Shown: positions 24,620-34,113 of the stretch, in pieces | Layout of the letters: every line of letters starts with the position of its first letter | How positions within the stretch are numbered: position 1 is the first letter of the stretch | Notes under the pieces: generated by a model | What the model saw: the letters and a program-made list of their open reading frames with translations, nothing else | Told to the model about the DNA's origin: nothing | The model's database searches: none | NCBI GenBank assembly: GCA_002256435.1 | Contig: NKJC01000006.1 | Coordinates: forward strand, 62,001 to 126,000 | Direction of reading: 5' to 3' | Origin: Chitinophagaceae bacterium BSSC1 | GTDB lineage: Bacteria; Bacteroidota; Bacteroidia; Chitinophagales; Chitinophagaceae | Length of the DNA: 64,000 bases | Translations under genes and position numbers: made by a program

Positions 24620-24654
24620 TCTTTTTTATTTTCTACTTCAAAACTCAAATTCAG

Positions 24655-24671
24655 TTTTGACTTTTGACTTT
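24655..24671. repeat. short TTTTGAC heptamer repeat after the nucleotidyltransferase stop
   Basis: Two exact copies of TTTTGAC (24655-24668) followed by TTT, with a nearby inverted partner TCAAAACT/AGTTTTGA (24638-24645 and 24653-24660). It sits a few bases after a minus-strand stop codon, like the TCACTCT arrays, and has the same 7-base period. Confidence 0.5.
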
Positions 24672-24676
24672 CTAAT

Positions 24677-25585
24677 CTATGCCCAAAGATTAGTTGGATA
24701 GGTTCCATCTGCTACCAAGGCATTGATACTAGCCTGTACATGGGGTGCATCTTCTTTATACGTAACACCAAACCATTGTGCAGATGTAGGAACTACTTTA
24801 ACTGTACCCCTACCTGACTTCATAAATTGTCCAGTTACAATTGGAATAAAGAATTCAGATTTAGGATTCTGTAAGTTCTTTTCATCGCTCAAGAATTCTT
24901 GGAAATAAGTTTCACATACATCAATAAAACCAGGTGCAAAACAGAGATAATTCATACTCACCAAAGAGTCTTCACTAACCTCGTGTAAACCTGTGGCGTC
25001 TTCATAAGTAATTACGCCAGATTCATTTCTGAAAATGCTGGTTCTTTCGTTAATATCAGTCAGGTTATGATTGGCATCTACTGCGCATACACCGCGGCTT
25101 ACACTACCAAAATCACTCAGTGTCTTTTTCAATTCGTAACCCACTATGCAATAGGTTTGTTCATTGCACTGATTCACTAAAAAATCATAGGCTTTTACAA
25201 AAGCATCTGTTCCATAATAATCGTCTGCATTAATTACTGCAAATGGCTCATTTACTTTCCCCTTGCAACAAAGGACTGCATGGGCTGTTCCCCAAGGCTT
25301 GGTTCTTTCTGCAGGTACTTGCTTGTCTCCAATAAAAGATCTTAGGTCTTGATAAACATAATCTGTAGCAATCTTACCCTTTAATTTGGGTTCAAAAATG
25401 GCTTTGAAATTTTCTGCAAAGTCTTCCCTGATAATAAATACTACTTTTTCAAAACCTGCTTTTATAGCGTCATAAATGGAATAGTCCATAATGGTTTCAC
25501 CACTTGGTCCAAAAGATTGTGTCTGTTTTTGGCTGCCATATCGGCTTGCCATACCCGCTGCTAATATTACCAGAGTTGGTTTCAT
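24677..25585 (-). CDS. sugar-phosphate nucleotidyltransferase family protein
   Basis: 302 residues. The N-terminal LVILAAGMASRYGSQKQTQ is the nucleotide-binding signature of the NTP_transferase family (GlmU/RmlA-type), and FAVINADDYYG contains the metal-binding Asp pair typical of this fold. A second Asp-containing strand and a C-terminal helical part follow. Such enzymes form NDP-sugars from sugar-1-phosphates. The segment after LAAG departs from the usual GGxGTRL form, as in a Bacteroidota group with unproven substrate, so I do not give a gene symbol. It is a single-gene unit ended by the terminator at 24585-24619. Confidence 0.8.
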   Translation of the reverse strand: MKPTLVILAAGMASRYGSQKQTQSFGPSGETIMDYSIYDAIKAGFEKVVFIIREDFAENFKAIFEPKLKGKIATDYVYQDLRSFIGDKQVPAERTKPWGTAHAVLCCKGKVNEPFAVINADDYYGTDAFVKAYDFLVNQCNEQTYCIVGYELKKTLSDFGSVSRGVCAVDANHNLTDINERTSIFRNESGVITYEDATGLHEVSEDSLVSMNYLCFAPGFIDVCETYFQEFLSDEKNLQNPKSEFFIPIVTGQFMKSGRGTVKVVPTSAQWFGVTYKEDAPHVQASINALVADGTYPTNLWA

Positions 25586-25733
25586 AAAATCTTGTTTATT
25601 TACGTTTAAAAATAGAAACTTGATTCAAAGAGAATGATTACTTTTCTGTTCTTGAAAAGAATCATATTGTGTTTTTTTCCGCTATAAAGTTACTAGATTA
25701 TTATCAACCAATCATCAGATTCTCCCTTAAATA

Positions 25734-26612
25734 ATGCTACAAAAGCCTCGAATTCAAGTACTAAAATCTTTTACAAAAAATCATATTTGTACAGACGTCT
25801 TGCGTTTAGATGAAATACATCCGGTTATTAGTGGCAATAAATGGTACAAAATGAGGTATTATCTGGAAGATGCCTTAAGGCTTGGTGCTAGGGAAATAGC
25901 CAGTTTTGGAGGTGCCTATTCCAATCATTTGGTGGCATTGGCCATGGCTTGTAACAACGCAGGCCTTGGTTCTATTGGCTTTGTTCGGGGAGAAGCTGGG
26001 CCAAATTCATCAGCCACCCTTGAAGCCGCCAGAGAATATGGCATGCAACTGATATATCTAAGTAGAGAACAATATAAAGACAAGGATGCCATTCAAAATC
26101 AATACCAAGCAATTGGACGCTATTTTGTAGCTGAAGGTGGATACGGAGCCTTAGGTGTTCTAGGTGCGGCAAGCATCTTGGATGAATGTGATGCAACCGT
26201 ATATAGCCATTTAGTTTGTGCCGTGGGCTCAGGTACTATGGCTGCAGGCTTGCTTTCTAGACTAGCACCCCATCAACAACTCATTGGCATCAGTTCTCAA
26301 AAAAACAATCCCACCCTTTTAAACGCTGTATTAAATGACGCTGGAATAGAAAAACGGGGTCAATTTGAATTGCAAGAAGATTTTCATTTTGGCGGATTTG
26401 CCAAACACCCGCCTGAACTTTTATCCTATATGCGAGATCTATGGGAAAGGGAATCCTTAGCAACGGATATAGTCTATACCAGTAAATTATGCTATGCAGT
26501 GGAAGCAATGATAAACAGCAATAGATTTGAAGCAGGAAGCCGCATTTTAGTCATACATAGTGGGGGCCTGCAAGGAAACCTTTCTTTAAATAAAGGCCTA
26601 CTTCCCTTTTAA
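25734..26612 (+). CDS. PLP-dependent deaminase, ACC deaminase/D-cysteine desulfhydrase family
   Basis: 292 residues. ISGNKWYKMRYYLEDA (32-47) contains the PLP-binding lysine K36 in the GNKxxK context of the family, and SFGGAYSNHLVALA is the conserved nucleophile-serine segment with the SNH motif that binds the substrate. VGSGTMAAG is the glycine-rich phosphate-binding loop. Reactions in the family are opening of 1-aminocyclopropane-1-carboxylate or desulfhydration of D-cysteine; sequence alone does not separate them, and desulfhydrase is usual in non-plant-associated bacteria. The next gene starts 29 bases downstream on the same strand. Confidence 0.85.
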   Translation: MLQKPRIQVLKSFTKNHICTDVLRLDEIHPVISGNKWYKMRYYLEDALRLGAREIASFGGAYSNHLVALAMACNNAGLGSIGFVRGEAGPNSSATLEAAREYGMQLIYLSREQYKDKDAIQNQYQAIGRYFVAEGGYGALGVLGAASILDECDATVYSHLVCAVGSGTMAAGLLSRLAPHQQLIGISSQKNNPTLLNAVLNDAGIEKRGQFELQEDFHFGGFAKHPPELLSYMRDLWERESLATDIVYTSKLCYAVEAMINSNRFEAGSRILVIHSGGLQGNLSLNKGLLPF

Positions 26613-26641
26613 TCCACTATTTCAACTTTATCTTTACCACC

Positions 26642-27277
26642 ATGAACCGGTTTTCTTCCTATTGTATTTTCTTAATGGTTTGTATTTGCCCTAGGACTTG
26701 GTTACAAGCACAAGAAACCTTGCCCCAATTTAAGGTCAAAGATTTGGGTAAGCAGGGAATTCAAGTTTCTTGGTTAAACCCCTTTAAAAACTGTCAGCAA
26801 TTATCGGTACAACGATCAACAGATTCCATTCAATTCAAAACCATTTTACACGCTCAAACCCCCAATATGTATGACAATGGGTTTGTAGACAAAGCCCCAA
26901 CAGAAAGACCCTTGTATTACCGAATCTATTATGTACTAGATGGAGGTAAATTTTATTTTTCAACCATACAATCAATTCATTCCAACCAAGCAGCTAGCTT
27001 GACCAATAATTGGAAACCTTCTAAATTTGTTTTTTGTAATGGCAAGGGCACACCCACCATTTTATTACCAGCGGCCCGCAAACACTTGTACAGATTGGTT
27101 TTTAAAGAAGAAAATGGCACAACCATTTTTGAAATCAATACACTTAAGGATACGGAGACCTATTTAGACAAAGCCAATTTTGTGCATGCTGGTTGGTTTT
27201 TGTTTGACCTATTTGAAGATGGACAATTAAAAGAGCAAGGAAAGATTTTATTACAAAAAGATGCCACTAGCCGCTAA
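26642..27277 (+). CDS. secreted hypothetical protein with fibronectin type III-like region
   Basis: 211 residues. The N-terminus MNRFSSYCIFLMVCICP to WLQAQ is a signal peptide with an AQA-type cleavage site. Residues about 28-110 resemble a fibronectin type III-like beta sandwich: IQVSWLNPF, SVQRSTDSIQFKTI and LYYRIYYVLDGG match the B, C and F strand pattern. The remainder is unassigned. I do not recognise a specific family. The gene follows the deaminase closely and its last 11 bases overlap the convergent lipB gene. Location is probably the periplasm or the cell surface. Confidence 0.65.
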   Translation: MNRFSSYCIFLMVCICPRTWLQAQETLPQFKVKDLGKQGIQVSWLNPFKNCQQLSVQRSTDSIQFKTILHAQTPNMYDNGFVDKAPTERPLYYRIYYVLDGGKFYFSTIQSIHSNQAASLTNNWKPSKFVFCNGKGTPTILLPAARKHLYRLVFKEENGTTIFEINTLKDTETYLDKANFVHAGWFLFDLFEDGQLKEQGKILLQKDATSR

Positions 27278-27983
27278 CCAATTGGCAAGAAAATACTTGT
27301 TCAAAATGTTTCTTTACACGGTACTTTACTTCATCCATGGGTATGGTTTTCCCAAGTTCTTTTGCTAAAGAAGTTACTTGTTTGTTTTCAATACCGCAGG
27401 GCACAATAAAACCAAAATAATCCAAATTGGTATTCACATTAAATGCAAAGCCATGCATGGTAATCCATCGGCTGCACTTAATACCCATGGCGCAGATTTT
27501 TCTTGCTTTAACAGGATCTAATGGATCTAACCAAACACCGGTTTCTCCCTTACTTCTTTCTCCAATTAAACCATAGTCCGCCATAGTCAAAATAATCACT
27601 TCTTCTAAACTGCGTAAATACCAACCCAAATCAGGTTGAAATTTTTCTAAGTCTAAAATGGGATAGCCCACCAATTGTTCCGGACCATGAAAAGTAATAT
27701 CGCCACCCCTATTAATATGAAAGTATTCAATCCCCTTGTCTTTCAATTGCTGGTCGCCAATTAACAAGTGCTCAATTTTACCACTATTACCCAAGGTATA
27801 CACGGGCGGATGCTCCACAAATAATAAGTGTTGCATAGTAGGCACTTGGTCTGGTGGAATCTCTCCCAACTTCCTAAAAGCCGCTTTGATATCGGCATTT
27901 TCTTTGAGCAATTGCTCTTGAAAATCCCAAACTGGCTGGTAGGATCTCTGACCCAAGTCTTGAAATTGCACTTGCTGTTGCAT
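27267..27983 (-). CDS. lipB: octanoyltransferase LipB
   Basis: 238 residues. LipB moves octanoyl groups from acyl carrier protein to lipoyl domains. The segment EHPPVYTLGNSG is the conserved N-terminal motif, INRGGDITFHGPEQLVGYPI lines the substrate pocket, AMGIKCSRWITMHGFAFNV has the catalytic lysine, and FIVPCGI contains the catalytic cysteine. All family residues are present. It is divergent from rluD, with only a few tens of bases between the starts, so their promoters must overlap. The 3' end overlaps the preceding secreted-protein gene by 11 bases. Confidence 0.95.
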   Translation of the reverse strand: MQQQVQFQDLGQRSYQPVWDFQEQLLKENADIKAAFRKLGEIPPDQVPTMQHLLFVEHPPVYTLGNSGKIEHLLIGDQQLKDKGIEYFHINRGGDITFHGPEQLVGYPILDLEKFQPDLGWYLRSLEEVIILTMADYGLIGERSKGETGVWLDPLDPVKARKICAMGIKCSRWITMHGFAFNVNTNLDYFGFIVPCGIENKQVTSLAKELGKTIPMDEVKYRVKKHFEQVFSCQLVSG

Positions 27984-28036
27984 GACGTGAAATTAAGCAA
28001 TATGGGCTTATGAGGGAACATTCCTATTTTTACCGG

Positions 28037-29086
28037 ATGGAAACAGCCTCAGATTTTATTGCTGATGAAGGATCGGAAGAACTATATGAACGAAAAGCCT
28101 TTACGGTTAACAAGGGACAAGAGCCATTAAGGATTGACAAGTTTGTGAAAATGCATATTGAAGGGGCTACCCGCAATAAGGTTCAGAATGGCATTGACGC
28201 GGGTTTTGTAACTGTTAATGGAAAGATTGTCAAACAGAATTACAAGGTTAAGCCAGGTGATGAAATTGTATTTCTAAGCTATATTAATCCTGAACATACT
28301 GAGCTCAAGCTAGAAAATATTCCACTCAATATTGTGTATGAAGATGATGCCCTAATGGTCATCAATAAGCCCGCCAATATGGTGGTGCATCCCGGGGTAG
28401 GTAATTTTTCGGGGACCTTACTAAATGGTGTAGCTTATTATTTAAAACAACAAAATCCAAATTTAGACGAAGACGCGTTACCCCGTTTTGGATTAGTGCA
28501 TAGAATTGACAAGAACACCACAGGATTAATAGTATTAGCAAAAACAGGAGAAGCTGCGGCACATTTGGCCAAACAGTTTTTCAACCATACGGTTTCTAGA
28601 AAGTATATGGCCTTGGTCTGGGGCGATGTAAAGGAAGACGAAGGCACTATTACTGGTCATATAGCGCGTCACAAACAGCATCGGAAAATGTTTGACGTTT
28701 ATCCAGAAGGAGAAATAGGCAAACACGCCATTACGCATTATAGGGTTTTGGAACGCTATAATTATGTGACCCTTGTGGAATGTGTTTTAGAAACTGGCCG
28801 CACTCACCAAATTAGGGTGCACATGAAACATATTGGACATACTCTCTTTAATGATTTTGAATATGGTGGAGACAAAATTCTAAAAGGCACCATTTATACA
28901 AGGTATAAGCAATTTGTAGACAACTGTTTTGAAACATGCGCTAGGTGTGCCTTACACGCCAAAACATTGGGCTTTGTGCATCCCGTTACTGGCAAAGAAA
29001 TGTTTTTTGAATCTCCCATTCCGGAAGACATGGAACAAGTAATTACTAGGTGGAAAAACTATATTGGCAACAAAAACGAGCTCTAG
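28037..29086 (+). CDS. RluD-type 23S rRNA pseudouridine synthase
   Basis: 349 residues from ATG at 28037; an in-frame ATG at 28010 adds nine residues and would crowd lipB. An S4 RNA-binding domain spans about 25-85 (LRIDKFVKMHIEGATRNKVQNG as the fold's start), followed by the catalytic domain with GLVHRIDKNTTGL (catalytic Asp at about 157) and GRTHQIRVHM. This is the RsuA/RluA family; RluD makes pseudouridine 1911/1915/1917 in 23S rRNA. RluC/RluD separation by sequence alone is not certain. The FkbM-like gene begins directly after its stop. Confidence 0.9.
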   Translation: METASDFIADEGSEELYERKAFTVNKGQEPLRIDKFVKMHIEGATRNKVQNGIDAGFVTVNGKIVKQNYKVKPGDEIVFLSYINPEHTELKLENIPLNIVYEDDALMVINKPANMVVHPGVGNFSGTLLNGVAYYLKQQNPNLDEDALPRFGLVHRIDKNTTGLIVLAKTGEAAAHLAKQFFNHTVSRKYMALVWGDVKEDEGTITGHIARHKQHRKMFDVYPEGEIGKHAITHYRVLERYNYVTLVECVLETGRTHQIRVHMKHIGHTLFNDFEYGGDKILKGTIYTRYKQFVDNCFETCARCALHAKTLGFVHPVTGKEMFFESPIPEDMEQVITRWKNYIGNKNEL

Positions 29087-29821
29087 TTGAAACGGCAGCA
29101 ACCCATCCGCAGTCTGGCTAAAACAATCTTGGCATTGCTGCCCATAGCATTGACCAAGAATGAACGCTATGACAGATTAACCAAACGGATTATTCAACAA
29201 GTTTGCCAACCCAATAGCAACTGCATTGATATTGGTGCACATGAAGGACGCATTTTTTCCATGATGCTAGATGCTGCCCCCCAAGGAAGGCACCATGCAT
29301 TTGAACCCATACCAGCCCTTTATGAACAATTGAAAAAAGACTTTGGCGCTAGGGCGATGGTTCACCAACAAGCCCTTTCTAATCAATCAGGTCTGGCCAA
29401 TTTTAATCTGGTATTGTCAAATCCTGCATTGAGTGGCATTAAAAAAAGGCCCTACTGGAAAAAAGAAATAGATAGTTCTATTCAAGTAACTACGGAGGTA
29501 TTAGACCATTTGATTAACCCAACAGAACAAATTGATTTGATTAAAATGGATGTGGAAGGAGCTGAATTATGGGTATTGGAAGGTGCCATCAATACCATTC
29601 AACGGTGCCAACCAGCCATTCTTTTTGAATGCGGCAAAATGGGCGGGCAAGCCTATGATTTTTCTGCTAAAGACGCTTTTGACCTATTGGATTTACGGTT
29701 GAAATACCGGATATTCACATTGGATGCTTGGTTAAAGAATGCACCTGCTTTGATATTTCAAGATTTTCAGACCCATTTTGAACAAGGAACAGAGTTTTTC
29801 TTCTTTGCCACACCCAAATAG
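29087..29821 (+). CDS. FkbM family methyltransferase
   Basis: 244 residues. NCIDIGAHEGRI (about 44-55) is the SAM-binding motif in its FkbM form, HAFEPIPALYEQL is the acidic ribose-binding segment, and IKMDVEGAELWVLEGA is the family-specific block around the methyl transfer site. Members methylate sugars, lipids or small molecules. The frame begins with TTG immediately after the rluD stop (TAG-TTG, no spacer), so translation may depend on termination at rluD. No in-frame ATG lies before the SAM motif. Target unknown. Confidence 0.82.
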   Translation: MKRQQPIRSLAKTILALLPIALTKNERYDRLTKRIIQQVCQPNSNCIDIGAHEGRIFSMMLDAAPQGRHHAFEPIPALYEQLKKDFGARAMVHQQALSNQSGLANFNLVLSNPALSGIKKRPYWKKEIDSSIQVTTEVLDHLINPTEQIDLIKMDVEGAELWVLEGAINTIQRCQPAILFECGKMGGQAYDFSAKDAFDLLDLRLKYRIFTLDAWLKNAPALIFQDFQTHFEQGTEFFFFATPK

Positions 29822-29841
29822 TTTCACAAAAAAAATACTGG

Positions 29842-30375
29842 ATGAACAAAGCACAAATCATACATGAATTGCAGGAAAAACACCAGGCATTCACTGATTA
29901 TTTGGAACCCATGAACCAGTCTGATTTTTTATTTGCCCAACCTCACAAATGGTCTGCTGGCCAGCAGTTGGATCACTTGGTAAAATCAACTAAACCATTA
30001 TTGTTGAGTATCCGGCTGCCAAAATTTGTGTTGAAATTGGTCTTTGGAAAAGCCAATAGGGCATCCAAAACCTATGAAGGTTTGGTTGAGAAATACCAAC
30101 TAAAATTGCAAGAAGGCGGTAGAGCTTCTGCAGCATTTATTCCACCCCCTATTGACTTTGAGCAAAAGTCAGCGCTTTCAAATCAACTCAATAAAATCAT
30201 CCAACAACTGACCAAGGGGATTAGCCATTTTACAGAAAAAGATCTGGATACCATTATACTGCCCCACCCATTACTTGGTAAAATCACTTATAGAGAAATG
30301 ATGTATTTTACCATTTGCCATGTGCAACACCACCAAGGATTAATTAAAAAAGCCCTACAAGAAAGGCAGCACTAA
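29842..30375 (+). CDS. DinB superfamily protein
   Basis: 177 residues. The helical pattern with HKWSAGQQLDHLVKS (residues 34-48), HPLLGKITYREMMYFTICHVQHHQ near the C-terminus and the metal-ligand histidines H45 and the H-x-x-H-H of VQHHQG are typical of the DinB/YfiT four-helix-bundle metalloproteins. Functions known in the superfamily include thiol-dependent conjugation; for this protein none is proved. It follows FkbM by 20 bases on the same strand and its stop is next to the convergent porQ stop. A second DinB-like gene lies at 57576-58106. Confidence 0.8.
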   Translation: MNKAQIIHELQEKHQAFTDYLEPMNQSDFLFAQPHKWSAGQQLDHLVKSTKPLLLSIRLPKFVLKLVFGKANRASKTYEGLVEKYQLKLQEGGRASAAFIPPPIDFEQKSALSNQLNKIIQQLTKGISHFTEKDLDTIILPHPLLGKITYREMMYFTICHVQHHQGLIKKALQERQH

Positions 30376-30376
30376 A

Positions 30377-31414
30377 TTATAAAGGATCACCCTTAAAATT
30401 AAAATTGAGCGAGACTTGGTGAAACAAATTCTGCTGATAAAACCCCGTGGCATAATGCATATGAAGTTTATCTAAAAGCAACCCAACACCCAAGGTAAAT
30501 CCATTCAACCCATTGGTCATATTGTATGCATTCAAACTCTGTCTTCTCAAGAGGTTGAGACCCATATTTACTTGAAACTTTTCGCTAAGAAAAACCTCAG
30601 TAGAAAATACCAAATGTGATAAGAATTTCTGTGCACCGGTATTACCCCTGTTTGGGTCTATACCTTCCATTTGGTTAAAGGTTGTATCGCTATATAAAAT
30701 ATTCCAACGGTGTAAATGGTGTGCAGTAATAGAAAATTGAAAAGGGGCTTTTGCCAACCGTTTGGTAATCCCCATTTGCAAATCAAAGGGTAGTTCTTCT
30801 TTGGGTTGTAACCCATCATAGGTTTTTAATTGAGTGCCCATATTCTTCACCAAGATGCTGGCTTGCAATTCCGATTCTTCATCATGATAGGCCAAGCCTA
30901 CGTCAAAGCCAATGCCACTAGATTGGTATTGACCATAATTTGAACCAATCAATTTGGCGTTCACCCCATACCACCAACGTTCATGGTATTGCTTTGAAAA
31001 CCCCAGTTGAACCACATAATCTTTTGGTTGAAAGGTACCCAAGATATTACCTGCTGCATCGGTTTGGGTTAGGTTTCCATAATTCAAATATTGCACCCCA
31101 AATGATAGATTGCTATTGTATTTCTTCAAGTGCATGGCGGTATTAAAACCATATTGTTGCAAGCCTTGGGCAAAACTATAAAAACCAGCATTGACAGCAC
31201 CGTGCATCTCATCACGTAAAAGGGCTGGGTTATAAAAAGCCAATCCCATGTCCTTTCCTATGCTAGAAGTATTCACGCCTCCCAGAGAAGCCTGTTTGGC
31301 AGAAATGGGTTGGTTCAGAAAATTGAACACCGCATTACCTCCCAGTGTCTGAGCCTGTAAGTTGATGGTTCCTAACCATACCATACCAAGGAATATTGGG
31401 ATAATACGTTTCAT
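30377..31414 (-). CDS. porQ: type IX secretion system protein PorQ
   Basis: 345 residues. A signal peptide (MKRIIPIFLGMVWLGTINLQAQ) is followed by GGNAVFNFLNQPISAKQASLGG, GLAFYNPALL and a series of about 14 amphipathic beta strands such as FSFAQGLQQYG and FGVQYLNYGN, ending in NLFHQVSLNFNFKG. These are the features of PorQ, an outer-membrane beta-barrel of the PorV/PorQ group required for T9SS. PorQ binds PorZ and helps attach secreted cargo to the cell surface. The 17809-21432 product is a likely cargo. Its 5' side has a TAGATTTG element at 31422-31429, only 7 bases from the ATG. Confidence 0.85.
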   Translation of the reverse strand: MKRIIPIFLGMVWLGTINLQAQTLGGNAVFNFLNQPISAKQASLGGVNTSSIGKDMGLAFYNPALLRDEMHGAVNAGFYSFAQGLQQYGFNTAMHLKKYNSNLSFGVQYLNYGNLTQTDAAGNILGTFQPKDYVVQLGFSKQYHERWWYGVNAKLIGSNYGQYQSSGIGFDVGLAYHDEESELQASILVKNMGTQLKTYDGLQPKEELPFDLQMGITKRLAKAPFQFSITAHHLHRWNILYSDTTFNQMEGIDPNRGNTGAQKFLSHLVFSTEVFLSEKFQVNMGLNLLRRQSLNAYNMTNGLNGFTLGVGLLLDKLHMHYATGFYQQNLFHQVSLNFNFKGDPL

Positions 31415-31421
31415 TCAAGTT

Positions 31422-31429
31422 CAAATCTA
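31422..31429 (-). promoter_or_regulatory. -7 promoter element of porQ
   Basis: The minus strand reads TAGATTTG, a full match to TAnnTTTG. Only CTG is found at the -33 spacing, so support is partial. It separates porQ transcription from lon, which ends in the terminator just upstream. Confidence 0.45.
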
Positions 31430-31459
31430 AGCAGGGCTGGCTTATTTGCCAGAAATAAA

Positions 31460-31483
31460 AAATCCCCCGATTCCGGGGGATTT
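31460..31483 (-). terminator. intrinsic terminator of lon
   Basis: AAATCCCCCG (31460-31469) pairs with CGGGGGATTT (31474-31483) around a 4-base loop; on the minus strand TTTTTTATTT follows. It begins 17 bases after the lon stop codon. Confidence 0.85.
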
Positions 31484-31500
31484 AAAATTGTATCAACTCA

Positions 31501-33903
31501 TTAAACCAAGGCCAGTTCTAATACTTGTTGCATGGTTTTTACATAATGAAATTGCATGCCCTTGATAAAATTGCTATCTATTTCTTTTACGTCTTTTTCA
31601 TTCATGCTACAGAGGATAATTTCTCTCAAGCCAGATCGCTTAGCGGCCAATACTTTTTCTTTGATTCCGCCAACGGGTAAGACCTGACCTCTTAGGGTAA
31701 TTTCTCCCGTCATAGCCAAATAAGACTTTACTTTTCTGCCTGTGAAAGCAGAGGCCAAGGCAGTGAGCATGGTAACACCCGCACTTGGTCCGTCTTTGGG
31801 AACTGCTCCTTCAGGTACGTGAACGTGAATGCTTTTTTTGGCAAAGACTTCAGGATCTATCCCATATTTACGGGCATTGGCTTGTAAAAAACTCAGAGCT
31901 GTACTGGCACTTTCCTTCATCACATTTCCTAGGTTGCCCGTCAGTTTCATATCACCCTTGCCATCTCCAACAATGGCTTCAATAAAGAGAATATCACCAC
32001 CCACATAGGTCCAAGCTAAACCAACGGCTACCCCAGCCATATTGGCTGTTTTGTAGATTTCATTGCTATATCTTGATTGACCCAAAATTTTCTCTATATC
32101 TGCTGCCGTTAAAATGGGTTTTACTTTTTCTTTGATGGCTAGCTCTTTGGCTTGGTAGCGCATAATAGAAGCCAACTGTCTATCCAATTCCCTGACACCA
32201 CTTTCTCTGGTATATTGTTCTATCACTTTCTCCAGTACCTTGTCATTGATTTTAAAGTTGACATTTACCAAACCATGTGCTTCCTTTTGTTTGGGCAACA
32301 AATGTCTTTTGGCAATTTCCACTTTCTCTTCCACTGCATAACCACTAAGGTCAATGATTTCTAAACGGTCTCTAAGTGCTGGTTGAATATTTTGAATATT
32401 ATTGGCCGTGGCAATAAAGAGCACTTTACTCAGGTCATATTCTAACTCCAAATAATTGTCATAAAAACTATGGTTCTGCTCTGGATCCAATACCTCTAAC
32501 AAAGCAGAAGATGGATCACTGCGGCCATCCATTCCAATCTTATCAATTTCATCTAAGATCATCACTGGATTAGAAGATTTGCACTTTCTAATTTGCTGCA
32601 CAATTCTTCCGGGCATAGCGCCAATATAGGTTTTTCGGTGACCCCTAATTTCACTTTCGTCATGTAAACCACCCAAGCTAACGCGCACATATTTTCTACC
32701 AATGGCGTGTGCAATTGATTTTCCCAAAGAGGTTTTACCAATACCGGGAGGTCCTAAGAAACAAAGGATAGGACTTTTCATGTCTCCTTTTAGTTTCAAT
32801 ACCGCCAAATATTCAATGATCCGGCTTTTAATCTTGGTCATACCATAATGATCCTTGTCTAGCACTTTCTGTGCGTTCTTAAGATCATAATTATCCGCTG
32901 AATAATCCTGCCAAGGCAGGTCTAGCATGAGGTCTAAGTGATTATAAACAATGCTATAATCAGGTGTGGATGCGTGCATCCTTTCTAATTTCTCAATCCC
33001 CTTATTGAATAAATTTTTAGCAGCTTCGGGCCATTTTTTCCCCTCGGCTTTTTTCTTCATATCGGCAATCTCACGGTCATTGCTATCTCCACCCAATTCA
33101 TCTTTAATACTCTTGAGCTGCTGTTGTAAAAAGTATTCTCTTTGCTGCTTGTCAAGCTCAGTCCTGGTCTTATTGGTTACTTTATCCTTGAGCTCTGCAT
33201 ATTGCAATTCTCTATTCAAAATATGAATCAGGTGCTCTGCCCTTTTATGAATATCATGAATCTCAAGCAAGCTTTGCTTTTCAGCCAAGTCACTATTGAG
33301 GTTGCTGCTTACAAAATTAATTAGGAAGCTAGGGTGCTCAATATTCTTTAAAATAATGGAAGCTTCCGTTGGCAAATTGGGAGACAAATGAATGATCTGT
33401 GCAGCCAAATCTTTGATGCTAGCCACATAGACTTTAAAATCATCTTCTATGGGCAATTCATCGTCTGGAAACAAGCGAATATTAGCGGTAAAATAAGGAT
33501 CATCCGTTTTCATTCCCAATAACTCAAATCGCTTTTTGCCCTGGATAATAATAGTGGTTCCACCATCAGGCATTTTGATCAATTTGACAATCTTGGCAAC
33601 CGTGCCAATCTTGCAGAGTTCTTCTGCTGTTGGCTCTTCAATATTGGCGTCTTTTTGAGCCACCACGCCAATGAGCTTGTCTAATTTATAGGCATCGTTC
33701 ACGGCCTTGATACTCTTGTCTCTACCTACAGTAATAGGAAGCACTACACCTGGAAACAAAACGGTGTTTCGTAGCGGCAGAATGGGTAAAATATCAGGAA
33801 TTACCAAGTTTTTATCCTGCTCCCCATCCTGTTCATTGATAGGGATAATGGGCATAAAATCGGTTTCGTCTTCTGAACGGAAAAAAAGCTTTTCTTTCAA
33901 CAT
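31501..33903 (-). CDS. lon: ATP-dependent protease La (Lon)
   Basis: 800 residues, the usual length. Residues 1-240 are the LON substrate-binding domain (ILPILPLRNTVLFPGVVLPI), then an AAA+ module with Walker A GPPGIGKTSLGKS and Walker B VMILDEIDKI, a sensor region, and a C-terminal S16 peptidase domain with the catalytic dyad Ser in PKDGPSAGVTM and Lys in GGIKEKVLAAKRSG. The N-terminal strand begins after a short acidic tail. It degrades misfolded and regulatory proteins in the cytosol. A TACATTTG -7 element lies at 33941-33948, about 37 bases upstream of the ATG, without a clear -33 TTG. Confidence 0.97.
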   Translation of the reverse strand: MLKEKLFFRSEDETDFMPIIPINEQDGEQDKNLVIPDILPILPLRNTVLFPGVVLPITVGRDKSIKAVNDAYKLDKLIGVVAQKDANIEEPTAEELCKIGTVAKIVKLIKMPDGGTTIIIQGKKRFELLGMKTDDPYFTANIRLFPDDELPIEDDFKVYVASIKDLAAQIIHLSPNLPTEASIILKNIEHPSFLINFVSSNLNSDLAEKQSLLEIHDIHKRAEHLIHILNRELQYAELKDKVTNKTRTELDKQQREYFLQQQLKSIKDELGGDSNDREIADMKKKAEGKKWPEAAKNLFNKGIEKLERMHASTPDYSIVYNHLDLMLDLPWQDYSADNYDLKNAQKVLDKDHYGMTKIKSRIIEYLAVLKLKGDMKSPILCFLGPPGIGKTSLGKSIAHAIGRKYVRVSLGGLHDESEIRGHRKTYIGAMPGRIVQQIRKCKSSNPVMILDEIDKIGMDGRSDPSSALLEVLDPEQNHSFYDNYLELEYDLSKVLFIATANNIQNIQPALRDRLEIIDLSGYAVEEKVEIAKRHLLPKQKEAHGLVNVNFKINDKVLEKVIEQYTRESGVRELDRQLASIMRYQAKELAIKEKVKPILTAADIEKILGQSRYSNEIYKTANMAGVAVGLAWTYVGGDILFIEAIVGDGKGDMKLTGNLGNVMKESASTALSFLQANARKYGIDPEVFAKKSIHVHVPEGAVPKDGPSAGVTMLTALASAFTGRKVKSYLAMTGEITLRGQVLPVGGIKEKVLAAKRSGLREIILCSMNEKDVKEIDSNFIKGMQFHYVKTMQQVLELALV

Positions 33904-34025
33904 AATCTAATCTTTGGTCAAACTGTCACACCCTATTCATCAAATGTATCTAAAGAAGGGGGAAGAAACTAGAGCAAGAACGGTGCCACTGACAGCAAAG
34001 CTGCAAAAATGGTACAAACTGACAC

Positions 34026-34055
34026 AAAAAAAAATCCTCCCGTTTTTCGGGAGGA
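34026..34055 (-). terminator. intrinsic terminator of small lipoprotein gene 2
   Basis: TCCTCCCG (34035-34042) pairs with CGGGAGGA (34048-34055), loop TTTTT; on the minus strand nine T residues follow (34034-34026). It starts about 58 bases after the stop codon. Confidence 0.85.
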
Positions 34056-34113
34056 CCTTCTTGCAAGAAGTAATATTGGAAATACTTGGTATTTCTACAA
34101 TTTTTACTACAAA

